Positions 10,601 through 22,600 of a stretch of 64,000 bases of DNA are shown here, piece after piece. The stretch comes from Megalonaias nervosa (lineage: Eukaryota > Mollusca > Bivalvia > Unionida > Unionidae), in assembly GCA_016617855.1 (NCBI GenBank), contig JAECUM010009773.1, positions 1 through 64,000 on the forward strand, written 5' to 3'. Both the position numbers and the translations under genes were made by a program. Numbering within the stretch: position 1 is the first letter of the stretch; every line of letters starts with the position of its first letter. Under the pieces are notes generated by a model. That model was not told the origin of the DNA. It was given only the letters and a program-made list of their open reading frames with translations, and ran no database searches.

Positions 10601-13600
10601 GATTGTGCCGTGTTGTGGCATGATGTCAACATCTTGAAAATACATTAATTTCCTCAGGCAAACAATTTGTTTTCTTCGACAAACCCGACGGGCACCTCAC
10701 TTTGAATACAGGATGGGCCTGGACTTAAATTAGAGGAACCCCGGGTGTCAGGCTGTAAAATTTTTTTTAGCACTGCTGGTGTAGATAAAAGATCTGTGAA
10801 TTGATTGTTGCATTTTGAGGTCACTTACTTGGCCTTCTGGGTATTTTCGTAACTCACACATTTAACACTTTTCCCAGGATTTAAAATATCCAACGGTATG
10901 TCTGGAACAGCGCCAACTTTTAGTCTAGGTCTAGCATTTGCGTATCCTAGAGCGGCCATTGTTTCAGGATCCCTCTTGTAACATTCTTTTGAGAAATGTA
11001 ATGAGCACAGAGTGCTGTATGGTGTTTAAAATCGACTCGCTTGCAATAATATATCCATACTTTATGTCTTTATCTTCTGGAAAAGAAAAAAAATTTTGTC
11101 CACAGCCTTTTCTTAATGTGCAATTACACCCGTAAGCAACGCAAAACAGCATTGTCTTTTATGCTGGCAACTGCCAGTCGGGATGCTGGAGTCGTTACTA
11201 TGACATCACATCACGAAAGTAACCGAATAGGCACGGAAATTTTGCATACGAGGTCACGGAAATTCAGAGCCTTGAAGATATGCCAATATGTAAATATTGG
11301 CATTACGGTCGCAGATGATACTTCAGAATAAGGTTTTCTTCTATAGTGCTTTTATTATTATTCTATATTTCGATTGATTTCTGGTCTCCTTTAAGTACAT
11401 ACACAGAGACTCCAAACTTGTATACAGTAAAACCTATACTATAGACCAGTGGTTCCCAACTTTTTCGGGATACTGCCCCATTGGTTATCCTCAGCGCCCC
11501 CTACCTTACCCCTTAAAAAGCATTATTCAGCGTTAGTGCCCTCCTTGTTAACCCCACCATCCCCAAGGGAGGCGGTACTGCCCACTTTGGGAACCACTTC
11601 TATAGACCATATGTATGCTTTGTTTGTGGGGGGTTGGGGGAGGGGTAGAGTGGCATGGGCTATTATCCAAAATTCATGTTTCATTCAACAATTATTTGCC
11701 CAGAGTTTAACATTGAGAAAATGAAAATAATACAAGACAAAAGTCAGATTTTAAATGATGTACGATTAGACCTTAATCATACCAGGACTCTGTTATTCTC
11801 TCATCAGAGTACCATTGTTGGCCAGAATTATAGGTGTTTGTACTGTTGCAGTACCAGGAAGGCTGGTCAGGATTATAAGTGTTTATACTGTTGCAGTACT
11901 AGGAAGGCTGTCCAGGATTATAGGTGTTTGTACTGTTGCAGTACCAGGAAGGCTGGCCAGGATTATAGGTGTTTATACTGTTGCAGTACCAGGAAGGCTT
12001 TCCAGGATTATAGGTGTTTGTATTGTTGCAGTACCAGGAAGGCTTTCCAGGATTATAGATGTTTGTACTGTTGCAGTACCAGGAAGACTGGCCAGGATTA
12101 TAGGTGTTTGTGCTGTTGTAGTACCAGGAAGGCTGGTCAGGATTATAGGTGTTTGTATTGTTGCATTACCACATGGGCAGGCCAGGATGATAGGTGTTTG
12201 TACTGTTGCAGTATCAGGAGAGCTGACCAGAATTATAGGTGTTTGTACTGTTGTAGTACCAGGAGGACTGACAAGAATTATAGCTGTTTGAAACATGATA
12301 CTGTTGCAGATAATTTGTATAAATGCCTATACTTTCCCTTATTTTAATGTGAATATTCTATGTCTGTGATATTTCACAATAAAAAGTATATTTTTATTTC
12401 AAGGGTTTTCATTTGTTTTTAAGGGAAGGCTCAAAAGAGAAAATTGAGAGAAGAAAAGTTGATACAGAAGGTGGAAAAAGAGCAAGCCAGAGTTAGGGAA
12501 GAGGAACAGAAGAAGGCAAAACTCGAACAGGAAGAACAGGAGAAGATAAGACTAGGTCATTAAGAACTTTTTTTTTGTGTCAACTACTATAACAGATAGT
12601 GAGACGTGTATAATATATGATTCCAGAATTACATAAAGTATTGGCATCATTAGTGCTTAGATTTTTATCTCACCTGTCCAGATACCAAGTGAGCTTATGG
12701 TATAGCCCTGTGTCCATTGTGTGTTACCCTATATCTTATTATATTTGGTATTCAAGATTATATCATCAAGAACACAGATGAGTTGGATAATGACATAATG
12801 ATGCTTTTGCTTCTGCTCGGCTGAACATGTGAATGCTGTAGAGACCATATTTCTGATCAGATTTGTATGTAAGCTTTTATCAAGAGCCTGAATGACTTTG
12901 ATTATGAGCTGCATCCACATATATTAATAATGTGATCTTGCATCAGATTCACTGAGCTTGTGAACACTCTAGGGGACATATTATTGATCAGGTTTGATAT
13001 AAGTTTATATCATCATGGTTTTGAATGAGTTTGATTATGAGTGACAGCCACATGTTAGTGAGGTGATCTTGCATCTAATCAGCTTGTGAACACATTAGAG
13101 ACCATATTTGATCAGATTCACTATGTAAGCTTATATCTTCAAGATTTCAGATGGTTTGAGTGTGGGCTGCATCCATGTACAGAGATGCCACTTGGACATG
13201 TCTTTTATCAGATAGGCAGCTGTGTGCACATCTGGGTACTTTAGCTTGATATTAATGGTTGTTACACTAAATTTAATTGGCATATTGGGCCGGGTAATAA
13301 GCATTGGGCTCTGGAACAAGCATTCTGTCATAGTTTGAATCTTGCATTCATCAGGGAAGTTTTACAAATTTTGTTTAAAATACAGGCTACCTAGAAAATA
13401 CAAAATAACTTACTCCCAGCATGGTTCATCTTAAGATCACAATTTTGTTCACCAAATACAGTATTTATCACATATGTTGGGACACCATATTTGTTGGGAC
13501 ACCATAAATTAATTTTTAAAGTAATCTTTTGTGCACTGTATGTTCTGGGACGCATTGTTTTCTCAAGTTGTAAGTTGTGGGATTCCTTTTAAGTCATTTG

Positions 13601-16600
13601 AAAATTACATGTCAGAAAATGCACTCCAACTGAAATTTTATTAAAAAAATATACAACTGTTTACTTGAGATAAAATTTTTAATCCACTGCAGCATCATCT
13701 CGTCAACACAACCCTTCTCCTGCACACATACAATCCATTCTTTCTGTGCATGAATATTTTTTAAAATTGTCTTATTCTGTGAAAAATTATCGTGAGTTAG
13801 AGGTAACACATCTCCTGAAGCATAAACTGCAATCAATCCTGATTTGTTTCTCAATGCAATTAACAATGTGTCGTGTGTTATCGGACATAAGCGATACACG
13901 CTACAGTATGGATGCCTATGCTACATATACGGAGTTCGCGGATATATTTTATTCTTTAATGCTTATGATGAGAGGAAGGAATAAATGATAACATTGCAAA
14001 TTTAGTTTCTTTCATTTGATTAATAAATAAGCATTTTGGTTATCTATTTTCTTGCAGTGTGCAGTGGGGGCTGGGTTTACACAAATTCAATACAAATCTA
14101 TTTTGTTTCTTAAGTCTTGGGACATATGACTGATGTCAAAAAACTTTCACCATAAGTTCTGGGACAGGAAAAAGAATTATTATTTTATTGTGTCCCAATA
14201 TATATGGTAAATATGGTACTGGCTGCTAATAGTTATGATGACAATGATTTTATATATATGAGATTATTGGAGATGGGAAAGAGTTACTGGAAACACCTTG
14301 AGCGATTTTGAACCGCAAAAATTAAAGTTCTCAAAGAAAAAGTTATGGATATTTAAGTGTTAGGTAAATATTGAACTCTGGCCATTTCCTCCTCTCCACT
14401 TTTTCCCTACTCCCCCCTTATTTTGATGACAAGGCGGGAGTTTCCCTCTTTAGATAAAATCCTGGCAGTATCTCTAACATATATTAATAAGGTGGTAATT
14501 CATATGCTTGACTGAGCTTGTTAATACTCTAAAGATTTAAATCAGATTTAAATCAGATTTGGTATTGAAGCTTTTATTATTTAGGTTACAGATGAGATTA
14601 ATCATGGTGACATCCATATTAACAAGGCAGCATCTGATTGGCTGAACTTAACGTTCTAGAGGTCAATGTTCCAATCAGATTTGGTATATAAGCTTACATC
14701 ATTATTAGTGAAATTGATATATATGAACAAGTTGATTCTGTATCCAATTGGCTGGGCTTGTGAACATACTAGAGGCCATATATTTTATCAGGTTTTGATC
14801 AAATCTGGTTCAGTGATTTACAAATGTTTTCAAAGTCAGTTTGTGCTGGGCAGTTTGACTGGAAACTTGAACTTGCCCATGGGAAATTTGTGTTTCCCTC
14901 AAACATTGTATTCCAGTATGAATTACAAAAAAGAAACACTATGGATTTTTTTAAGGAAATTGCATTTTAGTAACTTATGTTTTCTTCTTATTTTTGTTGG
15001 ACCTTTAAAACTATATGCCTATAAGTAAAATTATCAATGTGTGTGTGTGTGTGTGGGTGTGTGTGTGTGTGTGTGAAAATACATGTAGAAGATGTCAGGT
15101 TAGAAAGCAGACAGAAACAAACATGTACATGTATATATATATATATGCAGGTAAATGGATAGGTATAAAAAGGTTTGGAACTCAAAACAATTTGTGGGTT
15201 CAAATTTTTTTATACATCGGTCATGCTTTGAATGGAATCCGGGTACTGAATCATTAGAGACGAGTGTCTTTTATTTCCAAACACATCTGTCAAAGAAATC
15301 TCATGAGCTATATTATTGACAATTAATGCCAACTCACCTTAAAATTGGTAATGTGCATCAAAACCATCTTAGACAAGCCAAATTGTTTACAGTCCGCAAG
15401 CTCACAAACTGCCCAAGGCTAGGTTAGAACCTGAACATTGGCAAATCCTGGATAATTTTACAGATATTATGATTAAAATGTAATTACTTTGTTAAAATAT
15501 AAATATTTATTCCTCATTTATCAAAGCTTGCTTTAAATAGTTATATTTGTAATATCATATCTGCATGAGAAAATGCAAGACTAACCTTGACATTGACTAC
15601 AAGATGGAAATGACATATGATAGATGAAAGAAACTGTTGCCAGCTAAGTAATAGAAGAATGTGGTAAACACTAAATATAGGGTATGTACAATAGTGAGGT
15701 CGCAGGTATAAAACTTGCAAAACTTAAAGCATTCTGAATAGAACACGACTCATTTATGCCTGTTGTTTAAAATTTGCTGAATTTGCTCAAGGTCACGTAC
15801 CTTGGAAACTTGTCCTTGACTAAACTGAATTTGAACTTGTCCTTGGAGTCAGGCAAGTGGATTTGTAAGTCCCTGTGGTATGTAAGCTTGTGTCATCAAG
15901 ATCTCAAATGAATTTGATTACGAGTGAGATCCATGCATATTAACAAGGATCAGAGGTTGAGAATTTAAACTGCAACCTTCTGGTCATGAATCCAATGCCT
16001 TACCCATTGAACTGCATACTGTAGAGCTCTCTCGCTGGTAGGAATCTTTATGATTTCCAAGTTATGACTTATATGGTTGAGACCTGTAGGAGTTAAGGAC
16101 AGATCTACGAATTCATGTTGACTTACAGATTAGCTTCTTGTAATGCAAAGTAAGTGTATATGCTTTATGGATGGTTTCTCTAAGTTGTGAGTTAACACCT
16201 TGACCCCTGGGGCAGATAGAGCTCCAGAGCACATTATGATGGTGTAGTGATGTCCTTTTTTGTGTCGAGAAAGTGATCCTGTATGTATGGTCTAGGAAAG
16301 AAATTTAATGACACCAACATCGATAGACAATATAGAAACTTTTGTTTTAAAGTTTTTAGACCCCCACTGAGATTGAAAAAAGAAGCATATTGTTTGACAG
16401 GACAAATAGACTTAGAACCAGTAAATTTCACACACTTTATCAGCATCATACATTGATAACCTGGTTAGTTAATAAATACATTTTCAAACTTTATGACCTA
16501 GACTTTCTTGTCAAAAACCTTGTTAGATTCTTTACGAAGAAATCTTGAGGCAGACAAATGAAATTTTGTAGGTGTATTAATCAGAGGTTCCATTAAACCA

Positions 16601-19600
16601 GTATATGTGGGTTTTTACCGATAAAATTTGCCTGTGTACCAGACAAAGATGAGGCTGTTGGTGTTCATGTACCAACAGACTTTAAAATTTGCTTTAAATC
16701 TTGCTAAAGTTGCAGTTATTGGATTGGTTATTCCAGTAACCAGCATACTGGATGAGTATTGTTTCAGTGCACAAAATCGAATAAAAACTGCTGAAAAGTT
16801 ATTTAAAGAAGACAGAGTGACCAGGTGGATTATATAAGCAATGGAAAATCCTGATATTGTCCAGTTTCAGTTCCAACAGGCAGTTGTGTATTTTAATTCT
16901 CTGCATCAGCATCAACACTAAATCAGTCACACTGGGACTTGAAACCATCACTGATATTCTCTGAGTTGTGAAATAAATGCTTGAATATTGAGATATTTAT
17001 TTGTTATGAATTTTAATGGGGTTTTTTTATATACCATTGGTGCTTTGCTGGAGGATTTTCTTGGTCTGGATTGTGGCAGTTTCTATTTACAGATGACTGA
17101 AAGTCATTTGATCTAGCTATGCTGAAGTTTGAGTCTTTCACTCACACCAAGCCATGAAAACTAAGCATTCTGTATGGTGCATGGAAACAATTTACTTTAT
17201 AAGTGAACTTGGAACCAATGTTGTTATTTGTCTGTTGAATAAGTTGGTGACTGACAATGATGATATTGGAATGGGATTGCATTCTAGTTTGTTCCAAATA
17301 GCATCACAAATTTTATCCTATCTAAAACTCAGTAACTTTTCTGGTCAGCATCATTAAATGTAGCTAAAAGTACTTAATTTGTTTTCAATACTTCATGTGA
17401 AATGAATTAGTTACTTTTAGCTGCATTTAATCATGCTGACCTGAGTTAGATAGGATAAATTGAACTATAGTCAAAATGTCAGAGATCAAAGTTAATGTGA
17501 CTGAATGAAGAAAAATGGTTTCTGTGCAATAACTCAAGTTCTTCACCATTAACAGGTACCAGACTTTGTGGATGGCTTGCATTATGGTAAGGAAAATCCC
17601 TTTTGTTCTTGGATTCAAAAGGTGAAAGGTCATGGTCACTGTGATCAAATGGACAAAGGCCAAGGTCTCGGTGGTTAAAACAAGAAAAAAAAAGCTTATG
17701 TACAATAATATTTGTTATATATGCAGCACAGATTTGGACCGGACTTTGTGGATAGCTTGCACTTTTGATAATCCTGTCAGTTTAGTAGTCAAAAGATAAA
17801 AGACCAAGGATACAGTAACTGAAAGAAGAAAATTGTTCTCTGCACAAAATGTTTAGTTATCTACACAGAGGACTATAAAACATAAGACAGGTGTAATGAT
17901 GTGCCATTTCACAGGTGTATGATGTGCCATTTCAGGTACTCTTTTGTTGGAGTTGCTGCCTTTTTTGTCTTATTGCTTCATGCAGTGTATGATACAGTCT
18001 TGTTAGCACAATTAGCTCCACATTTTTTCTTGCGGATTTCTAGAGATTGCTGTGTAACTTGGTACATTGGATGGTCATCATCTAAAGATGTGAATGTTGA
18101 CAGGTTTTTTTCCAAGAGTTATTGCCCTTTTTTATTACAGCTGGATGCAGTGAATGACAATTTTGTGAATGTAATTACTCTGTTTTTTTTTTTTTTAGTG
18201 GATTGTTTTGAAACTTAGTACACATTATTGGCACCATCAGAAGTTATACATATTTACACATCATTGTACTTACACTGTTTTCAGAAAAGTTACATGCTTT
18301 TCTTTACCTAAGATCATCTAGGGTAGGGGATGCATGCAGTAGAGATGAGGCTATATTAACATGAGTAAATTGCTCATCATTCCTCTAATTTTATTTTTAG
18401 TCCCTGACTTTATTTTTTTGCAGTGATTATTTCTTAAGTTAATTATTTGTGTCAAGAATGTTCATGATTTCAAAATGCTTAATCAATTCACTCTTGACCT
18501 TTACTTTGATTACAGGTAGGAATTACACAGTGTCCATTGCTCTACCTGGTTCAATTCTGGACAATGCACAGAGTCCCCATTTGAGGACATATCTAGCTGG
18601 ACAGGTGAGTGATCACATGAATTTTTAACAGTCCTCAGGTGGTGAAAAATAGGCATCAGTTCCAGTTTAAATTGGTCCCAATCCCAAATAATCCCAGTTT
18701 AATTTGGTCCCAGTCCCAACACTCCAGTTTAAATTGGTCTCAGTCCCAACAGTCCCAGTTTCAATTGGACCCAATCCCAACAATCCCATTATCCCAACAG
18801 AAAATTTTACAGATGCATGCAGAATTTATAACTGCATCAATTTAATCCTGAAAATGTTATTCCCAACGGGCTAAAATTTTTCAGATATGAAGGTGCCATG
18901 CCACCATTTTCGGTCACCCAAGAGAAAGTCCATGATCATCAGCTTGTATAAAGATTTTTTTCACTTACAGACTCAAGTTTTGAAGAATAAACTCACTCTT
19001 TGACACAACATGCTCACCCCACCCCCTTTTCATAAATTCACCTCACTTTCATAGCCTGATAATATAAATATACATGACTTAATGCGTTAGGATTGGGTTG
19101 ACCTAACCTGTCACAATAAATTACATATTTGTCATTTTGTAAACTGTCTGATCCTGTATGAAAACAATGCAAGTCCGATTAAGCAATGCATTACAGTGTG
19201 TATTTGTCATTATTGTGAAGGAAGTAAGGGGAAATAACTTTAGACCGATGCGAACTGCATCTGGTCTAATTTCTTTATTGAAGATTAATTTCCATGTCTG
19301 AAATGTAAGGCATTTTCTATTTATTTGTTCTTAATCGCAAGGTACTCTTTTTTCTGTTGATGTTGCAAGTATAACTTTTGTAGACGCACGCAATCAACTG
19401 TTGCATGGCAAGATTGGAAATCTTATTATTTTACATGTGAAAATGTAAGGCTATACTTTTCACATTTGAAACTACAGGAATGAAAAAATATCAAAATTAT
19501 TTTGCCAGTAAATCTTTAAATTTCACACTTAAGTATATAATAATTATGAATATTCATCAATCATGGTGCCAAACCACCTTAATAATATAATCAGATTACA

Positions 19601-22600
19601 AAACATTTGGTTGTTACTATCTTTGCCAGTCTATTCCATTTCATCTTCAAATATGTTACCCAATCATAATACCTTAGGAGAGCTACAAGTACCTCACAAA
19701 TCCACTCCTCTCAGATACTACTTTTAGCTTTATGAAGCTAAAAGTTGTTTGCCAACCTATGTGGCGGTCAGGCAGAGTGATCTCCTCTTAGGTATAAGAC
19801 TTGGCGGCCGAGTCTAAGGACCTCCCAGTTACTACTTCCCCTCGTGCCAAGAAGCATGCTCTCATCACGAGAGGCCTCTACTTGAAAGATACACCATTAC
19901 AAGTTGGAGGAGTTTTTCACTTTTAAGGAAAGTATACTCCATCAATATTTCCAACTTTTTTTCTTTCTATGCAGACAAAGCACTGCCTTTACAATTTGCT
20001 AACAATTTATGGGCCTTTTTCCCTACAGGTAATTGCCTCATAATGGATATTGTTGCACCAACTTTGTATGTATCTATAACAGTGCCTCAGTTCCATTTCT
20101 GTGAAAGTTTTATTTGTATAATGTAGACACTTGTGTACATTTCTGTATTTCTTTCACCCAGGTTGGACAAGTACAGGTCAGCTTTCTATACATATTTCTA
20201 TAGGTGACACTTGCATAATTATTCCATCATATTTAAAGAGTACTTAGTCACTCGCATGGGTAGCTGATGCAACTTCACAAAATGGGCTTGAGCTTCAATA
20301 TATATATATGTGTGCATGTCTTTATGCCCTTAAGAAGCTCCTTATAAATGTATAATTCCATAATTTCTGGTACATACAGGTGAATTTCCTTTACCACGGC
20401 ATCCTTAGCCATGGAATGCCATGTTTCATTGATTCTACTTGTACATGCTATCCTTATCCTTGTTATCCTTGACCTTCCCTACAGGTGGCATTGCAGTTGA
20501 GATCTACTATCACGTTTTTGCCAGGTAACCATCATTTGGTATAGCTCTGCGCCCACACTGTATTCAAATACCACATGTACAGGCCCACAGGTTTATACTT
20601 CTCCTCCTTATAGGTGGTATTGTCATTATATTTTATCTGTATGCTTTATTAGATTGTCTATTATCAGTTTCTGGGTCACCTTTTTAAGATTTAGCTCTGT
20701 ACCGACTTTGCATTCTAAAAGACAGTTTTATGTTTTACTCTATTTGTCTTACAGATTAGAACTGTGAGCAAAGTGCAGAAACACACACCTTTAGACGAAG
20801 ACGTCACCAGTCTGCTTGCTGACCTTTCCTCATTGTGAGAGTTTCTTTCATATAAGGGAGATAAATCAACTCTTACCCTTCAGCCAGGAAGTGCCAGACA
20901 TTGACACACTCTGAAATAGCTTTGGCACCCAAGTCGCAACCACAGGACTCAGCATTATTGGCAACTCCCTCTACCTTCCCTCCTCAGGGTTCGACTTGAT
21001 TCCTATCGTGGAACAGTGAGGGACAGAGCTGAAAAACAGCCAAGTTCCCTCTCAGTCAGCAGACATATGGTCAGGTTACATGGATCAAACATCCCATAAC
21101 CCGTCCCAAACTGATGATCCTAATGATATCCTGCCCTCATGGATGGTCTATTTCCATTGCGGCTGGCTAAGCCATATATCATGCAGGGCTAAAACATCAA
21201 TATTATGGGCTCAATCACTAACAGCCCATCTTCCAGGACCTCGAACACAACTGTTACAGACATGTGCAGGGACCAGTCTAACCCACATACCACCTTGAGA
21301 CACAAATTTGGCATGATGAAGAATAGTTCTTCACACTTCAACAGATGTTGCTTTGCAGTTTCTCTACACTGCCATGAGAAGAGGCTCTTTACAGAGCAAC
21401 TCTTTTGAGGTCACAGTTTCTAATTCAGGTTGTTCTATGAGTTTAGTGAGTGGCCGACCTCATCACTCGCCAGCTAAGTCTCATGCATTACTGGAGACCT
21501 TAGCCTCACCTCATGCAACCAGAAGATGTTGTTTGTTCATAAGTGATGTCATCACTTCTAGGCAATCTGATGTCACAGGAAGATTCAGCCTTCCAAACCT
21601 CCATTGAGGATGTTTTCTGCCTTTGATCCCTGAAATTCTGGCCTCCTCTTCCTACATCATCAGCGACCTGGACCAGAGCTCCAGCATTTCTTGATCTTAT
21701 GATGAAACAGAAGAGTCCAGCTTCATTTACTTGTGCAGTCTGGGAGAGTTATGGACATTCTGACCTGCTTTCATCATAATAATAATAATGATAATGAGGA
21801 CTTTGTATAGCACCTAATCTTTAGAAGCTCTAAGCACTTTACAACATTTGACAACACTTATAAAAAAAAAAAAAACCATATATAATGATATGATTACAAA
21901 AATAAAAACAAACACCACAAAAGTAGAAACAGAAAATATGCTGTAAATATTTAAGGCAAGGATACATTATTAGGTCTTTAAGTCTGTTCTTGCAATTGAA
22001 ATAGGTGAGTTTTAAGAGCGCTCTTGAATGAGATCACTGTGTCTTTGTGTCTAAGTGCAGTGGGCAGTTCGTTCCACGTTGCTGGGCCCTGGTATGCAAA
22101 AGAGCGTTGTCCATATGATTTCATCTTCATAGTGGGAATAATGAGAATACGAGTGTCAGAAGAGAAGCGTACGCATCTTGCAGGTGTGTACACATGGGTG
22201 AGGTCAGATAGGTATGTTGGACTGGAGCCCGTCAGTGAAACGTAGCACAGAGAACAAATTTTGTGTTTAATTCTAGATCATATGGATAGCCATCACTTTG
22301 TTGGCGGTTTGACTTTGGCCATACACCAGTATTTCATTTGAAAACTCCAGCAGTCGGCAGTGATATTGCCGCTTTGGGGATGACAAAGCCACACTTCATT
22401 CATATGGAATGGATAGCCTCTGATGACACTTGGCAGTTAGTGCATTATATCATTGCTGTGGCTTCAGTCTTGGACTTCATCTCTATGGCTATCTTCCAAC
22501 ATGCGGAACATTGCTTCTCTTCTTTCAAAACGAATAAATCAGGGCATGCATGGGAATCGGTCTCAAGAATGACCCAAGTACTGAATTGAGCCACTGAACA

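Larger units (their letters stand above)
8147..11390 (-). mobile_element. TTAA-flanked THAP transposon, Kolobok-like, decayed
   Basis: Perfect 14-bp terminal inverted repeats (AGGAGACCAGAAAT) are each flanked by TTAA (8143-8146 and 11391-11394), about 3.24 kb apart. On the minus strand near the right end is a THAP DNA-binding domain. TTAA target sites together with a THAP-bearing transposase are known for the Kolobok superfamily, so that assignment is inferred. piggyBac also uses TTAA but lacks THAP. No intact catalytic transposase is visible between 8200 and 10800, so the copy is non-autonomous. Confidence 0.75.
7532..12423 (+). other. SPOUT1 intron 2
   Basis: It is largely occupied by transposable elements. 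A 3.2 kb TTAA-flanked transposon lies at 8147-11390, with a hAT MITE inside it at 9377-9523. A second hAT MITE lies at 11447-11599, and a 45-bp minisatellite at 11815-12295 immediately precedes exon 3. The stretch 7532-8140 holds nothing recognisable. Confidence 0.75.
12556..18515 (+). other. SPOUT1 intron 3
   Basis: It contains two further blocks of the ~130-bp repeat family of intron 1 (12740-13160 and 14480-14830) and a fragment at 15880-15960. It also has GT and TA microsatellites near 15037-15146, a minus-strand tRNA-like fragment near 16000 and a long hairpin at 17310-17461. Regions 13160-14480 and 16050-17300 hold nothing I recognise. Confidence 0.7.

Noticed and set aside
11655..12347. 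230-aa Cys/Tyr-rich ORF (YRCLYCCSTRKA repeats)
   Set aside because: It translates the 45-bp minisatellite in intron 2. Both strands are open, and no conserved family or start context supports it.
15965..16036. Functional tRNA-Met gene on the minus strand
   Set aside because: The acceptor stem and A box are not intact and the B box is degenerate, so it is listed only as a tRNA-like fragment.
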